Both the position numbers and the translations under genes were made by a program. The notes under the pieces are model-generated. The model worked only from the letters and a program-made list of their open reading frames with translations. It did no database searches and was not told the origin of the DNA. DNA of 33,568 nt from an uncultured bacterium (GTDB lineage: Bacteria > Bacteroidota > Bacteroidia > Bacteroidales > Bacteroidaceae): contig CAMHUC010000040.1 in the NCBI GenBank assembly GCA_946188155.1, positions 1 through 33,568 on the forward strand. Reading direction: 5' to 3'. Shown one piece after another: positions 24,606 through 33,328 of this stretch (position 1 is the first letter of the stretch; each line of letters opens with the position of its first letter).

Positions 24606-25955
24606 TTATCCAGCTGCGACAGCGGCAGTCCGGAGGATCTCGGAGAGCGTGGGATGAATATGCACCATGTCGGCAAGTTCGCTGAGCGTGGTGTGCCTGC
24701 ACATCAGGACAGAGACCTCCTGCACGATGTCGGCAGCATGGGCTCCATAGGCGTGACAGCCCAGGATGAGTCCGTCGTCGGGGGTAGCAAAGAGCTTCAG
24801 CATGCCTTCCGTCGCGCCCATCGCCAATGCCTTGCCGTTGGCTCGCCAGAATGCCTTGCGGCAGACGTAAGGTATGGCCTGCGCCTTCAGCTGATCCTCC
24901 GTAGGTCCTACGCAGGCAGCCTCTGGCTCGGTGAAGATGGCGGCGGGCATGATGTCGAAGCGGATGCCATCGGGGGATTTACTATTTACGGATTTCTTAG
25001 ACGAGCTAAGCGCGTAGCGAGGCCTATTTACTATTTGGTTGACGGCACGGATGGCCTGCATCTCTGCGGCGTGGGCCAGCATCTGCCGGCCGTTGCAGTC
25101 GCCGATGGCATATAATTTGCTATTTACGGATTTATAATTTACTATTTGATAGTTGTCATCCACGGGGATGGAGCCGTCGGGGGCAAGGGTGATGCCTGCT
25201 GCCGCGAGGTTCAGACCGTCGGTGCGCGGCTTGCGGCCCGTGGCCATCAGGATGATGTCGGCATCGATGTCGGCAGTCGACTGCACGGCGGTTTTCATGC
25301 GGAAGGTGATGCCGCGCTTCTCCAGGAGTTTGCGCAGGCGCTTGGCAATGTCACTGTCGAGAGCCGGGAGGCACTCCTTCAGATACTCAATGACTGTCAC
25401 CTCGGAGCCAAAACGGTGGAACACGCTGGCAAACTCCATGCCGATGACACCAGCGCCGATGATACAGAGACGACGGGGCAGCGTGTCGAGCCGGAGCAGG
25501 CCGGTAGAATCGACCACGCGGGGGTCGGTCTTTGCGCCCTCGATGGGGAGCCACTTGGTCTCGGAGCCGGTGGCGATGATGATGGCAGGGGCGGTGTAGG
25601 TGTCGGCGGAAATACCGCCGACCACTGGACAGGAAGTGCCGCCGACCACCGGACAGACGGTATGGGCATCGACGAAAGCGGCGCGGGCACGGACGAGGGT
25701 GATGTTGGGATGGCAGAGGACCTGCTCTACGCCCTGACGGAGCTGGGCTACGACCTGCGGCATGCGCTGGCGAGCCTCGGCGAAGGAGGTTGAGTGGACG
25801 TAGGTCTTGGTGGGGATGCAGCCCACATTGAGGCAGGTGCCTCCCACGTCGGCACCCTCGAACACGACGACTTTCAGGCCCTGTCGGGCGGCATATTCGG
25901 CGGCGCGGTAGCCTCCCGGGCCTGCACCGATAACGATAAGATCAGCTGTTGCCAT
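24606..25955 (-). CDS. lpdA: dihydrolipoyl dehydrogenase (E3), with repeat-encoded inserts
   Basis: The FAD/NAD flavoprotein that reoxidises the dihydrolipoyl arm of GcvH (and 2-oxoacid dehydrogenases). FAD-binding GAGPGGYRAAEYAARQG at the start, the redox pair in GGTCLNVGCIPTK, NAD-binding GAGVIGMEFASVF, the second FAD motif YAIGDCNGR and the C-terminal HIHPTLSE with catalytic His are all present in 449 residues. Three segments look inserted: an 8-residue duplication (CPVVGGTS/CPVVGGIS, about residues 99-114), about residues 269-281 before YAIGDC, and about residues 306-326 (RYALSSSKKSVNSKSPDG). The last two are encoded by AT-rich heptamer-like repeats. All motifs remain in frame, so activity is likely kept. 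It is last gene of the gcv operon, 22 bases after gcvPB. Confidence 0.94.
   Translation of the reverse strand: MATADLIVIGAGPGGYRAAEYAARQGLKVVVFEGADVGGTCLNVGCIPTKTYVHSTSFAEARQRMPQVVAQLRQGVEQVLCHPNITLVRARAAFVDAHTVCPVVGGTSCPVVGGISADTYTAPAIIIATGSETKWLPIEGAKTDPRVVDSTGLLRLDTLPRRLCIIGAGVIGMEFASVFHRFGSEVTVIEYLKECLPALDSDIAKRLRKLLEKRGITFRMKTAVQSTADIDADIILMATGRKPRTDGLNLAAAGITLAPDGSIPVDDNYQIVNYKSVNSKLYAIGDCNGRQMLAHAAEMQAIRAVNQIVNRPRYALSSSKKSVNSKSPDGIRFDIMPAAIFTEPEAACVGPTEDQLKAQAIPYVCRKAFWRANGKALAMGATEGMLKLFATPDDGLILGCHAYGAHAADIVQEVSVLMCRHTTLSELADMVHIHPTLSEILRTAAVAAG
24976..25037 (-). repeat. in-frame CTATTTA-family repeat in lpdA (first)
   Basis: On the plus strand CTATTTA occurs at 24982, 25024 and 25031; the first two are 42 bases (6 x 7) apart. 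Between them is a GC-richer core containing CTTAG-ACGAG-CTAAG, a small hairpin. The 14-mer CTATTTACGGATTT (24982-24995) recurs at 25120-25133. Confidence 0.75.
25111..25150 (-). repeat. in-frame CTATTTA-family repeat in lpdA (second)
   Basis: An AT-rich tract containing CTATTTACGGATTT (25120-25133, identical to 24982-24995) and ACTATTTGATAG. It encodes IVNYKSVNSK just before YAIGDC. Related words occur outside genes at 25955-25982 and 30361-30385. Confidence 0.72.
25615..25660 (-). repeat. 24-nt tandem duplication in lpdA
   Basis: CCGCCGACCAC[T/C]GGACAG occurs at 25615 and again 24 bases later at 25639, giving two copies of an 8-residue peptide (CPVVGGTS and CPVVGGIS). Being a multiple of three, it keeps the frame. 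Confidence 0.8.
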
Positions 25956-25982
25956 TTACGATTTACATATTTACGATTTACG
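25955..25982. repeat. short ATTTACG repeat at the gcvPB-lpdA junction
   Basis: CATTTAC, GATTTAC, ATATTTAC, GATTTAC and GACTGG follow each other across the gap, overlapping the lpdA start codon and the gcvPB stop. The spacing is 7 or 8. Confidence 0.6.
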
Positions 25983-27390
25983 ACTGGGTTTCCGCCTTGA
26001 GCTGACGATAGGTGACCACGGGGTGACGGGCAGCAAGAACATCGTCGACACGCCCGATGGGCGTGGCGTGGGGAGCCGACTTCACCAGTTCGGGATTGCT
26101 TTTGGCCTCCTCGGCTATCCGGCGCATCACGGCGATGAAGCCGTCGAGCGTCTCTCGCGACTCGTTCTCCGTGGGCTCAATCATCAACGACTCGTGGAAG
26201 AGCAGGGGGAAGTAGATGGTCGGGGCGTGGTAGCCGTAGTCGAGCAGCCGCTTGGCTACGTCCATCGTGGTGACTCCCGTGCTCTTATCCTTCAGCCCGT
26301 CGAACACGAACTCATGACAGCACAACCCGTCGATGGGCAACTCGTAGACATCCTTGAGCGACTCCTTGACGTAGTTGGCATTCAGCGTGGCCAGCGGGCC
26401 AACATGCTTGATCTGGTCGCGGCCTAAGGAGAGGATATAGGTATAGGCACGCAGCATCACGGCGAAATTGCCCTGATAGGGCGACACGAAGGGGAAGAAC
26501 TGCTGCAAGCCCTCGCGGACACCGACAGGGCCGCTGCCGGGGCCTCCGCCACCATGAGGGGTGGAGAAGGTCTTGTGCAGGTTGATGTGCATCACGTCGA
26601 AGCCCATGTCGCCGGGACGGCAGACACCGAGCATGGGGTTGAGGTTGGCACCGTCGTAGTACATCAGTCCGCCGCAGTCGTGGATTATTCGGGCTATCTC
26701 AGGGATATGCACCTCGAAGAGTCCGAGGGTGTTGGGATTGGTCATCATCATGGCGGCGACAGTGGATCCTTCCAGTTCTACTATACGTTCTAGATCGGCT
26801 ATATCGACTAGGCCATCTGGTCCAGACTTCACCTCGACGATCTCCAGCCCGCAGACGGCAGCCGAGGCAGGGTTGGTGCCGTGGGCAGAGTCGGGCACGA
26901 TGACCTTCTTACGGCTGAGGTCGCCACGGGAGCGGTGGTAGTTGTCGATGGTCATCAGGCCCGTCAGCTCGCCGTGGGCCCCGGCATAGGGCTTGAAGGT
27001 GAAGTGGGCCATGCCCGTCAGGGCGCACAGAGCCTTGTCGAGCATGATGACGAGGGCCTTGGCCCCGAGCACGGTCTTCTCCGGCTGAAGGGGGTGCAGG
27101 TCGCGGAAAGCCGGCAGGGCGGCAATCTCCTCGTTGATCTTCGGATTGTACTTCATCGTACAGGAGCCGAGGGGGTAGAAGCCGGTGTCCACGCCGAAGT
27201 TATCGTTAGAGAGGTTGGTGTAGTGGCGCACCACCGTCAGCTCGTCGCATTCGGGCAGCGCAGCCTCCTCCTTCCTGCATAGTTCTTCGGGTATCTCATA
27301 CTCGCCGAAGTTGTTGCGGGGCAGGCTGTAGCCCCGGCGTCCCTCACGGGAGAGTTCGAAAATCAGGTTTCCGTATAGTCGGTTGTTCAT
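25978..27390 (-). CDS. gcvPB: glycine dehydrogenase (decarboxylating) subunit 2
   Basis: The catalytic half of the split P-protein, 470 residues. It binds PLP through Lys273 in [21 protein letters not shown], the diagnostic glycine-decarboxylase motif. Other family stretches are [20 protein letters not shown] and [12 protein letters not shown]. With GcvPA it decarboxylates glycine and passes the aminomethyl group to the lipoyl arm of GcvH. Bacteroidota may carry either the fused or this two-subunit form. Its ATG overlaps the gcvPA stop by four bases, ensuring balanced synthesis of the two subunits. Length fits subunit 2. Confidence 0.96.
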   Translation of the reverse strand: MNNRLYGNLIFELSREGRRGYSLPRNNFGEYEIPEELCRKEEAALPECDELTVVRHYTNLSNDNFGVDTGFYPLGSCTMKYNPKINEEIAALPAFRDLHPLQPEKTVLGAKALVIMLDKALCALTGMAHFTFKPYAGAHGELTGLMTIDNYHRSRGDLSRKKVIVPDSAHGTNPASAAVCGLEIVEVKSGPDGLVDIADLERIVELEGSTVAAMMMTNPNTLGLFEVHIPEIARIIHDCGGLMYYDGANLNPMLGVCRPGDMGFDVMHINLHKTFSTPHGGGGPGSGPVGVREGLQQFFPFVSPYQGNFAVMLRAYTYILSLGRDQIKHVGPLATLNANYVKESLKDVYELPIDGLCCHEFVFDGLKDKSTGVTTMDVAKRLLDYGYHAPTIYFPLLFHESLMIEPTENESRETLDGFIAVMRRIAEEAKSNPELVKSAPHATPIGRVDDVLAARHPVVTYRQLKAETQS

Positions 27391-28703
27391 AAGGCAGCTA
27401 TCTTTACGAGTTTGTCAATTTCTTCCTTCGTACGCTTCTCGGTGACGGCAAAGAGAAAGCCCTGCTCGAAGCGGATGCCTCCAAGGATGCCCGCATCGAT
27501 GAAACGCTTGTAGAGCGCGTCGGCATCGCCATCGTAGACGACATAGAACTCATTGAAGAAGGGCCGGTCGTAACAAAGGCTGAAGTGGCCGGTCTTCAAG
27601 AGTTCGTCGCAGAGATAGTGTGTACCGGCGTATGAGAGCTCGGCGGCCTCACGAAGTCCCCGGGGGCCCATGAGCGACATGTAGACCGTGACCCAGAGGG
27701 CCATGAGCGACTGGTTGCTACATATATTAGAGGTGGCCTTCTGGCGACGGATGTGCTGCTCGCGGGCCTGAAGGGTGAGCACGAAGGCGCGCTGGCCGCG
27801 GCTGTCGCGCGTCATACCCACGATACGGCCCGGCATCTTGCGGATGAGTTTCTCCGTGCAGCACATATAGCCGACGTAAGGCCCGCCGTAGGACATCGGG
27901 ATGCCAAGACTCTGGCCATCGCCCACGGCGATATCAGCCCCCCACTCGCCCGGCGTCTTCAGCACGGCGAGGTCGGCAGCGACGCTGTCGACGATGAAGA
28001 GAGCCTTCTGCTCGTGGCAGGCTTCGGCATAGCCCGTGAAGTCCTCGACGATGCCATAGACGTTAGGCTGCTGCACCAGCACGCCAGCATAGCCGCCCTC
28101 GGCAAGGCGGGCATTCACCTCGTCGAGACTGGTCACGCCGTTATGGATAGAGAGCACCTCCAACTGGATGCCATGATGGAGGGCGTAAGCCTTCAGCACC
28201 CGATACTTCAGGGGGTTGATGGTGCCAGCCACGAGCAGCTTGCCGGCCTTCTTGCCTGCGGCTACGGCCATCATCATGGCCTCGGCAGCAGCCGTCGAGC
28301 CGTCGTACATCGAGGCATTGCTGACATCCATCCCCGTCAGACAGGCCATCATCGACTGGTATTCGAAGATGTAGTGGAGCGTGCCCTGCGAGACTTCTGC
28401 CTGATAGGGGGTATAGGAGGTGAGGAACTCCGAGCGGGCGCAGAGACTGGGAACGACGGCGGGCGTGTAGTGGTCGTAGACACCGAATCCGGCAAAGCAC
28501 ACGAGCTGGCGGTTCTCGCGGCCCAGCTGGTCGTAGGCCTGCCTGATCTCCATCTCGCTCTGCGACGGCGGCAGGTCGTAGTCGCCCCGGTAACGGATAC
28601 TGTCAGGTATCTGCGCGTAGAGGTCGTCGAGGCTCTTCGCCCCCACCCTACTGAGCATTGCCTGCAGGTCATCATCGGTATGTGGGAAATACTTGTAGTC
28701 CAT
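27387..28703 (-). CDS. gcvPA: glycine dehydrogenase (decarboxylating) subunit 1
   Basis: The non-PLP-lysine half of the split P-protein, 438 residues, beginning [21 protein letters not shown]. Family blocks include [55 protein letters not shown] and [21 protein letters not shown]. It forms the alpha part of the alpha2-beta2 enzyme with GcvPB, with which it overlaps by four bases. The 126-base gap on its upstream side, towards gcvH, is almost wholly a 112-nt heptamer element. Confidence 0.96.
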   Translation of the reverse strand: MDYKYFPHTDDDLQAMLSRVGAKSLDDLYAQIPDSIRYRGDYDLPPSQSEMEIRQAYDQLGRENRQLVCFAGFGVYDHYTPAVVPSLCARSEFLTSYTPYQAEVSQGTLHYIFEYQSMMACLTGMDVSNASMYDGSTAAAEAMMMAVAAGKKAGKLLVAGTINPLKYRVLKAYALHHGIQLEVLSIHNGVTSLDEVNARLAEGGYAGVLVQQPNVYGIVEDFTGYAEACHEQKALFIVDSVAADLAVLKTPGEWGADIAVGDGQSLGIPMSYGGPYVGYMCCTEKLIRKMPGRIVGMTRDSRGQRAFVLTLQAREQHIRRQKATSNICSNQSLMALWVTVYMSLMGPRGLREAAELSYAGTHYLCDELLKTGHFSLCYDRPFFNEFYVVYDGDADALYKRFIDAGILGGIRFEQGFLFAVTEKRTKEEIDKLVKIAAL

Positions 28704-28717
28704 ATTTTCTTTTTGTT

Positions 28718-28829
28718 GTTTATAGTTTTTGGTTTATAGTTTATAGATGATTACATTTGCTGGCAGAAGGGCTTGCAGGGTAATCACCTATAAACTATAG
28801 ACCTTAAACCACAAACTGTAAACAATCAT
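28718..28829 (-). repeat. 16-heptamer palindromic element, copy B (gcvH-gcvPA gap)
   Basis: 112 nt in register of seven: four GTTTATA-like units (28718-28745), six core units (GATGATT, ACATTTG, CTGGCAG, AAGGGCT, TGCAGGG, TAATCAC; 28746-28787), five CTATAAA-like units (28788-28822) and CAATCAT ending at the base before the gcvH stop. The core is the reverse complement of copy A at 42 of 43 positions. Confidence 0.95.
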
Positions 28830-29210
28830 TTACTTCTCACAAAAAGCCAGGTAGGCCTTGGCATCCATCAGGCTGTCGAGATCGGCCTTGTCAGAGAGCT
28901 GCACCTTGATAATCCAGTTAGCGTAGGCATCCGCGTTGATCAGTTCGGGCTGGTCTGCGAGGGCTTCATTAACCTCGACAACCGTACCGCTGACGGGGGA
29001 GATGAGGTCTGAAGCAGCCTTGGTGCTCTCCACGGCACCGAACTCCTCGCCAGCCTCCACCTCGTCGCCCACCTCGGGCATGTCCACATACACCACCGTG
29101 CCCAGGGCGTTCTGGGCATAGTCGGTGATACCGATGAAGCCATAGTTGCCTTCTACTCTTACAAATTCGTGCGACTCCGAGTAGTAGAGTCCTTCAATCA
29201 CTTTTGCCAT
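28830..29210 (-). CDS. gcvH: glycine cleavage system H protein
   Basis: The small lipoyl carrier of the glycine cleavage system, 126 residues. The lipoylated Lys64 sits in GAVESTKAASDLISP, and ITDYAQNALGTVVYVDMPEVGDEV and NADAYANWIIKVQ are family hallmarks. It shuttles the aminomethyl group from P-protein to GcvT and its dihydrolipoyl arm to E3. It starts five bases before the gcvT stop region, so it is tightly coupled to gcvT. The lipoate ligase that probably loads it is the first gene of the same operon. Confidence 0.97.
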   Translation of the reverse strand: MAKVIEGLYYSESHEFVRVEGNYGFIGITDYAQNALGTVVYVDMPEVGDEVEAGEEFGAVESTKAASDLISPVSGTVVEVNEALADQPELINADAYANWIIKVQLSDKADLDSLMDAKAYLAFCEK

Positions 29211-29215
29211 AATTG

Positions 29216-30355
29216 TTATTTCTTATAATGTTTGTCGTAAAAGCGCTTCTTCACCACCTTGCCAGGGAACACCTTCTTGCGGATCTGAATCTGCACCTCT
29301 GTATCGAGTTTTGTATATGCAGCATCGACGAGGGCCATGCACACGCTCTTGTCGGTCGACAGCGTGCGGTAGCCGGTGGTCACCTCGCCGATAGGCTCGC
29401 CCGCCATGTTCAGCACCGCATAGCCGTGACGGGGGATGGCCTTGTCCATGAGTTCTATGCCCACAAGCTTCCGCGCAGGGCCTTCGGCCTTCTGCCTGGC
29501 AAGTGCCTCACGGCCTATGAACTCAGGTTTGTCGAACTTGACGAACATCGTCAGACCGGCCATGACGGGAGTGATATCCTCCGAGAGCTCGTCGCCATAG
29601 AGAGGCAGTCCCACCTCGAAACGCAGCGTGTCGCGGCATCCGAGGCCACAGGCCTGCACGCCGGCCTTGATGAGCTTATCCCAGCAGTCGCGGATGAAGT
29701 CGTGGGGGCCGTATAGCTCGAAGCCGTCCTCGCCCGTGTAGCCGGTGCGGGAGATGATAATTTCAAGAGGGGAGTGGGGAGAGGGGAGAGGTGAGAGGAT
29801 AGTCTTGCAGGTGTAGAACGCGAGGTCGCTACAGCCGATGCCCAGCACGCGCTCCATGATGTCCTCGCTCTCCGGACCCTGCAGGGCCAGCTGTCCGTAG
29901 ACGTCGCTGCGGTTCTGCAGGTCGATGTCGAAGCCGGCCGCATGCTCCTTCATCCACGCCCAGTCCTTGTCGATGTTAGCAGCGTTGATGACGAGGAAGA
30001 AGTCGTTGTCGCCCAGCTTATAGACGAGCAGGTCGTCGACGGTTCCTCCGTCCTCGTAGCACATCATTCCATAGAATATCTTGCCCACGGGAGCGCCGGC
30101 CACGTCGTTGGTGAAGATGTGCTGCACGTAGCGCTCTGCATCCAGGCCGCGCACCGTGACCTCGCCCATGTGCGACACGTCGAAGAGGCCGGCATGCTCA
30201 CGGACGGCGAAATGCTCGGGCGCGATGCCGCCGCTCTGGTAGAGCAGCGGCATGTCGAAGCCGCCGAACTCCACCATCGTGGCACCCAGCGACACGTGCC
30301 TGTCGTAGAGACACGTGCGCTTACTTTTCTTTTCCAGTTCTTGTCTGATTGCCAT
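29216..30355 (-). CDS. gcvT: glycine cleavage system aminomethyltransferase (T protein)
   Basis: GcvT releases ammonia from the aminomethyl arm of GcvH and transfers the methylene to tetrahydrofolate. The 379-residue protein has KKSKRTCLYDRHVSLGATMVEFGGFDMPL at the N-terminus, FDVSHMGEV, SRTGYTGEDGFELYG and CRDTLRFEVGLPLYGDEL. That is somewhat longer than the usual 360-365. The extra residues (about 185-197, ILSPLPSPHSPLE) come from five GAGGGGA-type heptamers and lie just before the conserved ISRTGYTGEDGFE strand. The frame continues correctly on both sides, so the enzyme is probably functional with a small Pro/Ser loop. Confidence 0.96.
   Translation of the reverse strand: MAIRQELEKKSKRTCLYDRHVSLGATMVEFGGFDMPLLYQSGGIAPEHFAVREHAGLFDVSHMGEVTVRGLDAERYVQHIFTNDVAGAPVGKIFYGMMCYEDGGTVDDLLVYKLGDNDFFLVINAANIDKDWAWMKEHAAGFDIDLQNRSDVYGQLALQGPESEDIMERVLGIGCSDLAFYTCKTILSPLPSPHSPLEIIISRTGYTGEDGFELYGPHDFIRDCWDKLIKAGVQACGLGCRDTLRFEVGLPLYGDELSEDITPVMAGLTMFVKFDKPEFIGREALARQKAEGPARKLVGIELMDKAIPRHGYAVLNMAGEPIGEVTTGYRTLSTDKSVCMALVDAAYTKLDTEVQIQIRKKVFPGKVVKKRFYDKHYKK
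29767..29801 (-). repeat. five in-frame GAGGGGA heptamers in gcvT
   Basis: Plus-strand units GAGGGGA, GTGGGGA, GAGGGGA, GAGGTGA and GAGGATA are contiguous (35 nt). On the coding strand they read as a Ser/Pro/Leu peptide with no stop in any frame. It is the same family as 5671-5760 and 1606-1641. Confidence 0.9.
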
Positions 30356-30360
30356 CTTGA

Positions 30361-30385
30361 TATTTATATTTACGGATTAACTATT
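30361..30385. repeat. TATTTACGGATT repeat at the gcvT-lplA junction
   Basis: TATTTACGGATT at 30367-30378 matches 12 bases of the inserts in lpdA (24983 and 25121). It fills the gap between the two genes and provides the lplA stop codon. Confidence 0.6.
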
Positions 30386-31045
30386 TTCGATTTCCTCTAT
30401 TTCTTGCTGCGTGAGTTTCCACTCGCCCCGGCAGAGAGTGTTGCGGAAGAGGGCCTTGACCTCGTCGAGGCTCAGCGGCGTATAGTCTTTTAATAAGGTG
30501 ATGCGCTGGCGGACACTCCGGATGCCCTTCTGCTCCAGCTTCTCCGGCCCGGGAGTGATGGCGTTGAGCATGTGCTCCATATTGGTGTCGTAGAGCAGGG
30601 TCGAGTGTACAATGCAGCCTCTTGGCATTTTCCGGCAGGCAGTGCCGCACACCTTGCGGTCACCTATCAGGATGTCGTTATGACTGGTACACGCGGCCTC
30701 GATGCCCATCTTGCGCAGCACCAGGAGCACCATACTCACAAATCGGTTGAAGGCCAGGCCCACATTCTCCTCGGCAGTGACGAAAGAGAGCATCAGGCAG
30801 CCCCTGTCGGCATACACACAGCCGCCTCCACTCTTACGGCGGTACACACGGATGCCGTGCTGGCGGCAGTAGTCGAGGTTGACCTCATTCTCTGCCACCT
30901 GATTGCGGCCGAAAATGACGCTCGGCTCCACCTGCCAAAGGAAGAAGCTGTCGGGCTCAGCGGCATGACGCGCCACATACTCCTCCGTCGCCAGATAGAA
31001 CGACAGCGGGCGTATTTCATAGTCGGGCAAAATGACGTACTTCAT
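30377..31045 (-). CDS. lplA: lipoate-protein ligase, short form
   Basis: A 222-residue member of the BPL/LplA/LipB fold that activates lipoate with ATP and attaches it to lipoyl domains. Motifs are WQVEPSVIFGRNQVAENEVNLDYC, the lipoate-binding RRKSGGGCVYAD (about 69-80), and GDRKVCGTACRK with the expected active-site Lys131. It lacks the C-terminal accessory domain of E. coli LplA. Short forms exist in many bacteria and may be amidotransferase-like, so the exact activity (ligase or lipoyl relay) is not certain. As first gene of the gcv operon, its natural acceptor is probably GcvH. Confidence 0.88.
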   Translation of the reverse strand: MKYVILPDYEIRPLSFYLATEEYVARHAAEPDSFFLWQVEPSVIFGRNQVAENEVNLDYCRQHGIRVYRRKSGGGCVYADRGCLMLSFVTAEENVGLAFNRFVSMVLLVLRKMGIEAACTSHNDILIGDRKVCGTACRKMPRGCIVHSTLLYDTNMEHMLNAITPGPEKLEQKGIRSVRQRITLLKDYTPLSLDEVKALFRNTLCRGEWKLTQQEIEEIENS

Positions 31046-31075
31046 ATTTTAGGCAGCAGCAAATAATTGGCGCTG

Positions 31076-31107
31076 CAAATATATGAAGAAAATATGTAAA
31101 TTGCAAA
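31076..31107 (-). promoter_or_regulatory. lplA-gcv operon promoter (TTTG, TATATTTG)
   Basis: On the minus strand, TTTG at 31104-31107, a 20-bp spacer and TATATTTG at 31076-31083 give a full consensus match, about 30 bases before the lplA ATG. It is the only good promoter found for the six-gene operon. Confidence 0.75.
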
Positions 31108-31328
31108 TATTTAACGATAATTATAGCATCGGCTACATGAGACAGGACAGAGCAACAGCCATGATTAACGTGATTGATAACTTTTATTGAGAAGATGAAC
31201 GAATAAAAGCGCATAAGCGTCCGATTGTCTCAAAAGGCTACATGAGGTGATAACTGATGGGTGGCACCTACGCGACAAGGGAGAACCGTTCCACCTGCGT
31301 ATTACGGCTATATTTCCATACAAAACCT

Positions 31329-31357
31329 CACAAATTTCACAAATTTCACAAATTTCA
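31329..31357. repeat. 9-nt tandem repeat upstream of dxs
   Basis: CACAAATTT-type units repeat three times in a row (ACAAATTTC at 9-nt spacing), about 35 bases before the dxs -7 box. The period is nine, not seven. Confidence 0.8.
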
Positions 31358-31391
31358 CGCCCTTTGTTATCAACTATTGTGAAATAATTCG

Positions 31392-31399
31392 TATCTTTG
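31392..31399 (+). promoter_or_regulatory. -7 box of dxs
   Basis: TATCTTTG matches TAnnTTTG. The in-frame TTG at 31397 lies inside this box, so it cannot be the translation start; the box therefore decides for GTG 31424. Confidence 0.68.
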
Positions 31400-31423
31400 C
31401 AGAGTTTATACAACATTTATGCT

Positions 31424-33328
31424 GTGGAACAAAAGGAATTAAGTCTATTAAACAAGATACAATACCCGGAAGACCTACGCAAACTGCAGGTAGACCAACT
31501 CCCCCAGGTGTGTGACGAACTGCGGCAGGACATTGTCCAAGAGGTAGCGGTCAATCCCGGTCATCTGGCATCGAGTCTCGGTGTTGCTGAGATTACCGTT
31601 GCCCTTCACTATGTCTACAACACCCCCGAAGACCGCATCGTATGGGACGTGGGCCATCAGGCCTATGGCCATAAGATACTGACAGGGCGGCGCGAGCAGT
31701 TCTGCACCAACCGCAAGCTGGGCGGCATCAGGCCCTTCCCCTCGCCTTTGGAGAGCGAGTACGACACCTTTGCCTGCGGCCATGCCTCCAACTCGGTGTC
31801 GGCGGCGCTCGGCATGGCAGTGGCCGCCAATGGCAGCGGGCGGAAGGTGGTGGCCGTCATCGGCGACGGAGCCATGAGCGGAGGCCTGGCCTTCGAGGGA
31901 CTGAACAACGTGTCGTCGAGTCCCAACGACCTGCTCATCATCCTCAATGACAACAACATGTCCATCGACCGCTCGGTGGGCGGCATGAAGCAATACCTGC
32001 TCAACCTGAGCACCAACGAGACCTACAACGCCCTGCGCTTCAAGGCATCGCGGTGGCTCTACGGCAAGGGCGTGCTCAACGACGACCGCCGCAAGGGCAT
32101 CATCCGCCTGTCGAACGCCCTGAAGAGTGCCATCTCGCAGCAGCAGAACATCTTCGAGGGTATGAACATACGCTACTTCGGGCCCTTCGACGGCCACGAC
32201 GTGAAGGAGCTGGTGCGCATACTCCGCCAGATTAAGGACATGAAGGGGCCCAAGCTACTGCACTTGCACACCCAGAAGGGGCACGGCTATGCGCCGGCAG
32301 AAAAGGACGTCACCACCTGGCATGCACCAGGCAAGTTCAATCCCGACACCGGTGAGCGCATCGTGGACCGCGACCCGAACAAACCGCAGAAATACCAGAA
32401 CGTGTTCGGGCATACACTGCTGGAGCTGGCCGAACAGAATCCCAAGATCGTCGGCGTCACCCCAGCCATGCCTACGGGCTGCTCGATGAACATCATGATG
32501 GAGAAGATGCCCGAGAGAACCTTCGACGTGGGCATCGCCGAGGGGCACGCCGTCACCTTCTCAGGCGGCATGGCCAAAGACGGACTACTGCCCTTCTGCA
32601 ACATCTACAGCGCCTTTGCCCAAAGGGCCTACGACAACATCATACACGACGTGGCACTGCTCAGGCTCAACGTGGTGTTCTGTCTGGACCGGGCCGGACT
32701 GGTGGGCGAGGACGGGCCCACACACCATGGGGCCTTCGACCTGGCGGCACTGCGCCCCATCCCCAACCTGACCATCTGCTCGCCCCTCGACGAGCATGAG
32801 CTGCGACGCATGATGTACACCGCCCAGCTACCCGACAAGGGGCCCTTCGTCATCCGCTACCCCCGTGGCGGCGGCGTGCTACAGGACTGGCGCTGCCCGC
32901 TGGAAGAAATCAAGGTGGGCACGGGGCGCAAACTGCGCGAAGGCACCGACATAGCCGTGCTCTCCATCGGCCCCATCGGCAACAATGTCACCCAGGCCAT
33001 CGAGATAATCGGGCGCGAAGGCGCAGGGGCACGAGGGCGCGAGGTCGCTCACTACGACATGCGCTTCCTGAAACCCATCGACGAGGCGATCCTCGATGAG
33101 GTGGGCCGCAAGTTCAAGCGCGTCGTCACGGTAGAGAATGGCGTCAGGAACGGCGGACTCGGCTCTGCCGTGCTGGAATGGCTGAACGACCACGGCTACC
33201 ACCCGCAGGTGACACGCCTGGGCCTGCCCGACACCGAGTTCGTGGAGCATGGCACGGTGGCCGAGCTACAGCACATCGTGGGCATCGACGCCGAGGGTAT
33301 CGCACGAGCGATTCTAAGTGATGAGTGA
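31424..33328 (+). CDS. dxs: 1-deoxy-D-xylulose-5-phosphate synthase
   Basis: A thiamine-diphosphate enzyme that condenses pyruvate with glyceraldehyde 3-phosphate, the first step of the MEP isoprenoid pathway. Of 634 residues, it has [10 protein letters not shown] with His47, the ThDP motif [16 protein letters not shown], the catalytic-Glu region [35 protein letters not shown] and the C-terminal transketolase domain. The best start is GTG 31424 (reading [18 protein letters not shown] next). The only earlier in-frame start, TTG 31397, is part of the promoter. Together with uppP and ddh it feeds envelope synthesis, but it is a separate transcription unit. It is complete, with the stop at 33326-33328. 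Confidence 0.95.
   Translation: MEQKELSLLNKIQYPEDLRKLQVDQLPQVCDELRQDIVQEVAVNPGHLASSLGVAEITVALHYVYNTPEDRIVWDVGHQAYGHKILTGRREQFCTNRKLGGIRPFPSPLESEYDTFACGHASNSVSAALGMAVAANGSGRKVVAVIGDGAMSGGLAFEGLNNVSSSPNDLLIILNDNNMSIDRSVGGMKQYLLNLSTNETYNALRFKASRWLYGKGVLNDDRRKGIIRLSNALKSAISQQQNIFEGMNIRYFGPFDGHDVKELVRILRQIKDMKGPKLLHLHTQKGHGYAPAEKDVTTWHAPGKFNPDTGERIVDRDPNKPQKYQNVFGHTLLELAEQNPKIVGVTPAMPTGCSMNIMMEKMPERTFDVGIAEGHAVTFSGGMAKDGLLPFCNIYSAFAQRAYDNIIHDVALLRLNVVFCLDRAGLVGEDGPTHHGAFDLAALRPIPNLTICSPLDEHELRRMMYTAQLPDKGPFVIRYPRGGGVLQDWRCPLEEIKVGTGRKLREGTDIAVLSIGPIGNNVTQAIEIIGREGAGARGREVAHYDMRFLKPIDEAILDEVGRKFKRVVTVENGVRNGGLGSAVLEWLNDHGYHPQVTRLGLPDTEFVEHGTVAELQHIVGIDAEGIARAILSDE

Larger units (their letters stand above)
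31046..31423. other. divergent control region between lplA and dxs
   Basis: No gene is seen. It holds the lplA promoter (31076-31107), two copies of GGCTACATGAG (31131-31141 and 31236-31246, 105 bases apart), the 9-nt tandem repeat at 31329-31357 and the dxs -7 box (31392-31399). No glycine riboswitch fits, because the lplA leader is only about 25 nt. Confidence 0.65.

Noticed and set aside
31046..31075. Glycine riboswitch in front of the gcv operon
   Set aside because: The predicted leader is only about 25-30 nt, too short for an aptamer, and no conserved elements were seen.
31131..31246. GGCTACATGAG pair as an attachment site or operator
   Set aside because: Two 11-base copies alone, with no integrase or symmetrical structure, are not enough support.
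31397..31423. Nine-codon N-terminal extension of Dxs from TTG 31397
   Set aside because: The TTG is part of the TATCTTTG promoter box and would lie upstream of the transcript start.
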